A stretch of DNA of 64,000 nucleotides, taken from NCBI RefSeq assembly GCF_024199985.1, contig NZ_JANARS010000004.1:186001-250000 (forward strand), read 5' to 3'. The notes below the pieces were generated by a model that was not told the origin of the DNA, did no database searches, and worked only from the letters and a program-made list of their open reading frames with translations. The position numbers and the translations under genes were made by a program. Position 1 is the stretch's first letter, and every line of letters starts with the position of its first letter. Below are positions 59,969 through 64,000 of this stretch, in pieces. Origin of the DNA: Nocardioides pinisoli (lineage in GTDB: Bacteria > Actinomycetota > Actinomycetes > Propionibacteriales > Nocardioidaceae).

Positions 59969-60211
59969 ATGACCTTCACGATGTTCAGCACCCCGTGGTG
60001 CGGCTACTGCCACCGACTCAAGAGCCAGCTCGACCGCGAGGGCATCGAGTTCTCGATCGTCGACATCGAGCAGGAGCCGGAGGCCGCGCTCACCGTCGAG
60101 CAGGCCAACGGCGGCAACCAGACCGTGCCGACCCTGCTCTTCTCCGACGGCAGCACGCTGACCAACCCGTCGGTGGCGCAGGTCAAGGACAAGCTGGCCA
60201 CGCTCTCGTGA
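59969..60211 (+). CDS. mrx1: mycoredoxin 1
   Basis: This 80-residue glutaredoxin-like protein reduces mycothiol mixed disulfides. The active site CGYC is at residues 11-14, and the TVPTLLFSDGSTLTNPS strand contains the cis-proline. It occupies the usual place beside uvrD2, divergent from it. Confidence 0.95.
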   Translation: MTFTMFSTPWCGYCHRLKSQLDREGIEFSIVDIEQEPEAALTVEQANGGNQTVPTLLFSDGSTLTNPSVAQVKDKLATLS

Positions 60212-60242
60212 TGCTGACGTGGAGCCTGCCGCCGACCGGGGT

Positions 60243-60248
60243 TAGCCT
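60243..60248 (+). promoter_or_regulatory. leaderless -10 element
   Basis: TAGCCT ends six bases before GTG 60255. Confidence 0.5.
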
Positions 60249-60254
60249 GACGTC

Positions 60255-60701
60255 GTGTCACTGCTGAACTCGATCGACCGCGACCACGTCCTCACCGCGA
60301 TGGAGACCTGGGACGCAGCAGGTGGGGCCAACTACATGCTCGTGCGCGGCGGTGTCTCGACGCACGTGCTGATGCACCACGGCAAGGAGTACGACGCCGC
60401 GGCCATCGCCGGCATCGCCCACGGCCTCGCGACCGGGCGCACCCTCACCCCTGCCGACATCCCAGGCGGCTCGGCCGGGGCGAGCAAGGCGCTGACCCGG
60501 CTGGGCTTCGACATCCGCGACGACTCGCCGCCGAGCACCCGCGTGCCCGGCACCCGCGCGCCTCGCACGCGCGCGGCGTCGCCCCGCGCCGCGTCGACGC
60601 CCCGCCCCTCGCGGGTGGCCGCGACCGACAAGCCGGTCAACCTGTGCCCCCGCTGCTTCATCGCGCTGCCCGCCACGGGCGTGTGCGACACCTGCGACTG
60701 A
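60255..60701 (+). CDS. ScoMcrA head-like domain protein with C-terminal zinc ribbon
   Basis: This 148-residue protein has an N-terminal region of about 85 residues (NYMLVRGGVSTHVLMHHGKE, YDAAAIAGIAHGLATGRTL and KALTRLGFDI) that resembles the N-terminal head domain of ScoMcrA-type modification-dependent restriction proteins. It is followed by an Arg/Pro/Thr linker and a four-cysteine ribbon (CPRC and CDTC). No nuclease domain is present. Its role is unknown. Confidence 0.55.
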   Translation: MSLLNSIDRDHVLTAMETWDAAGGANYMLVRGGVSTHVLMHHGKEYDAAAIAGIAHGLATGRTLTPADIPGGSAGASKALTRLGFDIRDDSPPSTRVPGTRAPRTRAASPRAASTPRPSRVAATDKPVNLCPRCFIALPATGVCDTCD

Positions 60702-60705
60702 CGAC

Positions 60706-61629
60706 CTAGTCCCAGCCGGGGCCGTCGAGCGGGCGCCCGAACCAGCTCTCGATCAGCGAGGACGAGATCGAGATGCCGCGCGGCACGACGAGCTCGCCCG
60801 AGCGCCCCGCGGCCTCGAAGTCCGCGCGGGTCCACCACCGCGCCTCCTCGATCTCCGCGCCGTCGACGTCGATGTCGGTCGTCAGCGCCCTTCCGGTGAA
60901 CCCGAGCATCAGGCTCGCGGGGAGCGGCCAGGGCTGGCTGCCGAAGTAGTCGACCTCGCCCACCTGCACGCCGACCTCCTCGAGCACCTCACGGCGTACG
61001 GCGTCCTCCAGGGTCTCGCCCGGCTCGCAGAACCCGGCGAGGGTGGACCAGCGCCCCGCCGGCCAGGCGGTGTTGCGACCGAGCAGGATCGCCTCGTCCT
61101 CGCCCTCCCCGTGCGTGATCGCCATGATCACGGCCGGGTCGGTGCGCGGGAACTGGGGGCGGTCGCACCGGTCGCAGCGCAGCTCGTGGCCGGCGGCGCG
61201 GCTGGTCAGGGTGCCGCCGCAACGGGGGCAGAAGCGGGTGGCGTGATGCCACTCGGCCAGGCCGATCGCGTGCATCACCAGCGGCGCCTGCTGGGGCGTG
61301 CCGTCCGCGAGCAGCGCCAGCACCGAGCGCAGCGGCACCCACTCGTCGGGCTCGCCGGGAGCGCCCTCGGGCGGCACGACGACCGCCACGTGGACCACGC
61401 CGCCGCTGTCGCCCAGCAGCACGAGGGTGCCCTCCGGCGCCTCGTCGGGACCGATCCACTGGACCGCGCCGTCGACCGGGCGCAGCCGGTTGCCGGCCAC
61501 GACGAGGACGCGGGTCGTGGGATCGGCCATCTGCTCGGCGAGCCACGCCGCGTCGGTGCGCCGCAGGCCCATCCGGTTGTGCGCGTGGGCGGAGAGGGCG
61601 GCGTGCGGCAGGAGGCGTTCGGGGGTCAC
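60706..61629 (-). CDS. nudC: NAD+ diphosphatase / RNA decapping NUDIX enzyme
   Basis: This 307-residue enzyme has a four-cysteine zinc ribbon (FCPRCGGTL and RCDRCDRPQFPRTDP), the Nudix box GFCEPGETLEDAVRREVLEE then VGVQ, and the NudC-specific SQPWPLPASLMLGF. It cleaves NADH and removes NAD caps from RNA. The GTG start is leaderless. Its promoter overlaps a Zur box. It corresponds to Rv3199c. Confidence 0.94.
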   Translation of the reverse strand: MTPERLLPHAALSAHAHNRMGLRRTDAAWLAEQMADPTTRVLVVAGNRLRPVDGAVQWIGPDEAPEGTLVLLGDSGGVVHVAVVVPPEGAPGEPDEWVPLRSVLALLADGTPQQAPLVMHAIGLAEWHHATRFCPRCGGTLTSRAAGHELRCDRCDRPQFPRTDPAVIMAITHGEGEDEAILLGRNTAWPAGRWSTLAGFCEPGETLEDAVRREVLEEVGVQVGEVDYFGSQPWPLPASLMLGFTGRALTTDIDVDGAEIEEARWWTRADFEAAGRSGELVVPRGISISSSLIESWFGRPLDGPGWD

Positions 61630-61635
61630 CGCGTC

Positions 61636-61641
61636 AGGCTA
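61636..61641 (-). promoter_or_regulatory. leaderless -10 element of nudC
   Basis: TAGCCT on the minus strand ends six bases before GTG 61629. The -35 position falls within the first Zur box. Confidence 0.5.
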
Positions 61642-61655
61642 GCGCCGCTGCTCTT

Positions 61656-61692
61656 TGACAATCATTCTCAACTCTGCTGAGAATGATTCTCA
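61656..61692. promoter_or_regulatory. two tandem Zur boxes
   Basis: TGACAATCATTCTCA (61656-61670) and the perfect 7-1-7 palindrome TGAGAATGATTCTCA (61678-61692) match the actinobacterial Zur consensus. They lie seven bases apart. The second ends on the first base of the aztD start codon, and the first overlaps the nudC -35 region. Confidence 0.85.
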
Positions 61693-62942
61693 TGAAGACG
61701 CCACGACTCCGTGTCCTGCTCGCCACCCTCGTCGTGCTGGGGGCCTCCGCCTGCGGCACCGCGACCGACTCCTCCGACGACCCGGAGCCCTCCGACGCCA
61801 CCGACGACCGCGAGGCAGCCGCCGACACCGGCGGCACCGAGGCCGCGGCGGCGACCCCGCGCCTCGCCGTCACCCACGACGGCGGGGTGATGGTCGTCGA
61901 CGTGACCAGCGGGGAGGTGGTCGCCGAGGAGCCGATGGAGGGATTCGTCCGCGTCTCCCCCGCCGGCGACGGTCGGCACGTCCTGGTGAGCGGCAACCTC
62001 GGCTGGCACGCCCTCGACCTCGGGTCGTGGGGCGACGAGCACGGTGACCACGCCCACCACTTCACCGGCGACGAGCCGGGCCTCACCGGCGCCCTCATCG
62101 AGGGCGCCGAGCCCGGCCACGTCGTGGCCCACGACGGGATCACCACCCTGTTCGACGACGGCACCGGCACCATCACGGTCTTCGACCCCGAGGACCTCGC
62201 CGAGGGCCAGCCAGAGGTGACCACCTCCGCGACCGACGAGGCCCACCACGGTGTGGCCGTGCAGCTGGTCGACCGCAACATGATCATGACCGTCGGGGAC
62301 GAGGAGTCGCGCTCGGGCGTACGCCTCGTCAGCCCGTCCGGCGCGGTGCTCGCCGAGACCGACGAGTGCCCCGGCGTGCACGGCGAGGCCTTCGCCGAGC
62401 ACACCGCGGTCCTCGGCTGCGAGGACGGGGCGGTGATCGTGGACGGCCGTGACATCACCAAGGTCAGCAGCCCGGACGCGTACGGCCGGATCGGCAACCA
62501 GGCCGGCTCGGAGGTCTCCCCCGTGCTCCTCGGTGACTACAAGACCGACCCCGACGCCGAGCTCGAGCGACCGACCCGGGTCTCCCTCATCGACACGCGC
62601 GACGCGTCCCTGCGCCTGGTGGACCTCGGCACCAGCTACAGCTTCCGCTCCCTCGGTCGGGGGCCGGAGGGCGAGGCGCTCGTGCTCGGGACCGACGGCG
62701 CGATCCACGTCCTCGACCCCGAGACCGGCGAGCGGGTCGACGCGATCGACGTCGTCGCCCGCTGGCGCGAGCCGCTCGACTGGCAGCAGCCGCGCCCGAC
62801 GCTCCACGTCGTCGACGCCACGGCGTACGTCACCGACCCGCGCCGCGACCGCGTCCACGTGGTCGACCTCGACCGTGGGCGGGTGACCTCGACGCTCGAC
62901 CTGCCGCACACCCCCAACGAGATCGTCGCCAACGCGGGCTGA
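61692..62942 (+). CDS. aztD: zinc metallochaperone AztD-like lipoprotein
   Basis: This 416-residue exported protein has a lipobox (LATLVVLGASAC) and a beta-propeller-type repeat structure (GGVMVVDVTSGEVVAEEPME, AIHVLDPETGERVDA, RVHVVDLDRGRV). A His/Asp loop, DEHGDHAHHF, would bind zinc. It matches AztD, which hands periplasmic zinc to the AztABC importer. The azt transporter genes are absent from this window. ATG 61692 is used because the earlier ATG lies within the Zur box. Confidence 0.8.
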   Translation: MKTPRLRVLLATLVVLGASACGTATDSSDDPEPSDATDDREAAADTGGTEAAAATPRLAVTHDGGVMVVDVTSGEVVAEEPMEGFVRVSPAGDGRHVLVSGNLGWHALDLGSWGDEHGDHAHHFTGDEPGLTGALIEGAEPGHVVAHDGITTLFDDGTGTITVFDPEDLAEGQPEVTTSATDEAHHGVAVQLVDRNMIMTVGDEESRSGVRLVSPSGAVLAETDECPGVHGEAFAEHTAVLGCEDGAVIVDGRDITKVSSPDAYGRIGNQAGSEVSPVLLGDYKTDPDAELERPTRVSLIDTRDASLRLVDLGTSYSFRSLGRGPEGEALVLGTDGAIHVLDPETGERVDAIDVVARWREPLDWQQPRPTLHVVDATAYVTDPRRDRVHVVDLDRGRVTSTLDLPHTPNEIVANAG

Positions 62943-62947
62943 GTCCC

Positions 62948-62953
62948 TAGGCT
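62948..62953 (+). promoter_or_regulatory. leaderless -10 element
   Basis: TAGGCT ends seven bases before GTG 62961, directly after the aztD stop. Confidence 0.5.
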
Positions 62954-62960
62954 GGGCGCC

Positions 62961-63671
62961 GTGAGCACGCACATCGGCGCCCAGCCCGGCGAGATCGCCC
63001 CCACCGTCCTGCTGCCCGGCGACCCGCTGCGGGCGAAGTGGATCGCCGAGACGTTCCTCGACGACGTCCGCTGCTACAGCGAGGTGCGCGGGATGTACGG
63101 CTTCACCGGCAGCTGGAAGGGCCACCCGGTCTCCGTGCAGGGCTCCGGCATGGGCCAGCCGTCGATGTCGATCTACGTCAACGAGCTCTTCACCGACTAC
63201 GACGTGCAGTCCATCGTCCGTGTCGGCTCGTGCGGCGCGGTCACCGACCGCGTCGGGGTGCGCGACGTGGTCATCGCGTCGGGTGCGTGCACCGACTCCT
63301 CCATGAACCGCATCGCCTTCCACGGCATCGACTACGCCCCGGTCGCCGACTTCGGCTTGCTGCGCGGCGCCGTCGAGGCCGCCGAGGCGCGCGAGGGCGG
63401 CTCGCCCTTCCACGTCGGCCTGATCTTCTCCAGCGACTCGTTCTACCCGGCGCGCCCCGAGCTGCTCGGCGAGATGGTGAAGTACGGCGTCCTGGCCGTC
63501 GAGATGGAGGCCAGCGCGCTCTACACGCTCGCCGCCAAGCACGGGCGCCGGGCGCTCGCGATCTGCACCGTGTCCGACCACATCGTCACCGGCGAGGAGA
63601 CCAGCTCCCAGGAGCGCGAACAGACCTTCGGCGAGATGGTCGAGATCGCGCTGACCGCCGCGTTGGCCTGA
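62961..63671 (+). CDS. deoD: purine-nucleoside phosphorylase, DeoD type
   Basis: This is a 236-residue hexameric-type phosphorylase for purine nucleoside salvage. Landmarks are [37 protein letters not shown] (the phosphate site region), [23 protein letters not shown] and the catalytic aspartate in [10 protein letters not shown]. The GTG start is leaderless. It has its own promoter right after aztD. Confidence 0.95.
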   Translation: MSTHIGAQPGEIAPTVLLPGDPLRAKWIAETFLDDVRCYSEVRGMYGFTGSWKGHPVSVQGSGMGQPSMSIYVNELFTDYDVQSIVRVGSCGAVTDRVGVRDVVIASGACTDSSMNRIAFHGIDYAPVADFGLLRGAVEAAEAREGGSPFHVGLIFSSDSFYPARPELLGEMVKYGVLAVEMEASALYTLAAKHGRRALAICTVSDHIVTGEETSSQEREQTFGEMVEIALTAALA

Positions 63672-63687
63672 GCCGCGCGTCGCGGTG

Positions 63688-63804
63688 GGCGGTGCGTGAG
63701 CGACATTTCGCGCGGGCGGATCGTGGGCGCACCGCTCGAGCGCGAGCGGTGAGCCACGCGGCTTCCGCGGCGCCAGAACACGCCTCACGCACCGCTCGAG
63801 CGCG
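63688..63804. repeat. intergenic palindromic repeat element
   Basis: Outer arms GCGGTGCGTGAG (63688-63699) and CTCACGCACCGC (63784-63795) enclose an inner palindrome ACCGCTC/GAGCGGT (63731-63750). A 17-base sequence, CGCACCGCTCGAGCGCG, occurs twice, at 63728 and 63788, exactly 60 bases apart. Related core sequence is present near 11.1 and 55.4 kb. Confidence 0.6.
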
Positions 63805-63832
63805 TGTCGGCGTACGACGCGCCGGCCGGGGG

Positions 63833-64000
63833 TCAGAGGTCGAGGAGCTGCTCCAGCTCGGGGCGGCCGGGGAGGTCGTCGAGGTGGACGGTGCGGCCGG
63901 AGCGGACGTAGTGGAACGCTGCCCGGACCCGGTCGAGGGGCGTGCCGGTGAGCTCGGACCACGCGAGGCGGTAGAGGGCGAGCTGCAGCGGGTCGGAGGT
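63833..64000 (-). CDS. C-terminus of a UvrD/RecB-type helicase (runs off window)
   Basis: These are the last 55 residues of a protein entering from the right edge (LALYRLAWSELTGTPLDRVR, AAFHYVRSGRTVHLDDLPGR, then LEQLLDL). This matches the end of the RecB-like nuclease domain in actinobacterial UvrD-type helicases. In M. tuberculosis the helicase gene Rv3201c lies just beyond nudC, which supports the call. Confidence 0.65.
   Translation of the reverse strand, partial: TSDPLQLALYRLAWSELTGTPLDRVRAAFHYVRSGRTVHLDDLPGRPELEQLLDL

Noticed and set aside
57654..59972. 772-residue plus-strand frame over uvrD2 and the whiB7 leader
   Set aside because: It is antisense to helicase motifs and the control region, with no ribosome site or family match.
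61668..63962. 764-residue minus-strand frame over aztD and deoD
   Set aside because: The plus-strand products are clear, and this frame is low-complexity shadow sequence.

Overview
The window comes from a high-GC actinobacterial chromosome. The best guess is Nocardioides or a close relative in the Propionibacteriales. This rests on base composition, frequent GTG/TTG starts, WhiB and mycoredoxin genes, a PPA1309-family gene and the kinds of neighbours seen. There are no rRNA genes, complete insertion sequences, integrases, CRISPR arrays or replication origin. The DNA looks like ordinary chromosome with some recently decayed genes.

Bases 1-11.2 kb hold a phenylacetate degradation locus. A helicase gene enters from the left edge, followed by paaK (leftward) and a divergent TetR regulator. 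The paaABCDE-paaI operon runs leftward and paaZ runs rightward from a shared promoter region with a palindromic operator. An acyltransferase relic and a secreted AMIN/GerMN protein interrupt the locus. The paaF, G, H and J functions are not in the window.

Bases 11.2-29 kb are a mixed accessory stretch. It has small membrane proteins, a rhodanese lipoprotein, short-chain dehydrogenases, two luciferase-like oxidoreductases, a CDF metal transporter and a GntR-ACC deaminase pair with an AT-rich operator over the regulator start. It continues with a racemase, a DUF6153/DUF305 pair, an unusual 891-residue fusion of an FAD/NAD(P)-binding enzyme to a TTC38-like repeat domain, a nitroreductase-like protein overlapping an orphan TrkA C-terminal domain, a carboxylate-amine ligase and a desaturase.

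Bases 29-45 kb carry an envelope-stress-type operon (repeat-rich protein, Holin-X, DUF3618), a broken metallo-hydrolase, a Lys/Ala/Pro-rich protein, a hydrolase-SplB pair, LysR with EamA, an M28 peptidase and a short-chain dehydrogenase. They end with a TasA-like surface protein next to a SipW-type signal peptidase fused to a LamG domain. An initiator tRNA-fMet lies at 45.0 kb.

Bases 45-64 kb are a conserved housekeeping block resembling the Mycobacterium tuberculosis Rv3193c-Rv3201c neighbourhood: UPF0182, PPA1309, PDZ/Lon-type protease, zinc metalloprotease, whiB7, uvrD2, mycoredoxin, nudC and the tail of a second helicase. moaE, NUDIX, M48, PHP, enoyl-CoA hydratase, a Zur-controlled aztD and deoD are interspersed. 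The whiB7 leader has a promoter with an AT-rich activator site, a translated upstream ORF and an intrinsic terminator.

A recurring feature is leaderless expression: 17 genes have a TANNNT hexamer ending exactly 6 or 7 bases before the start codon.
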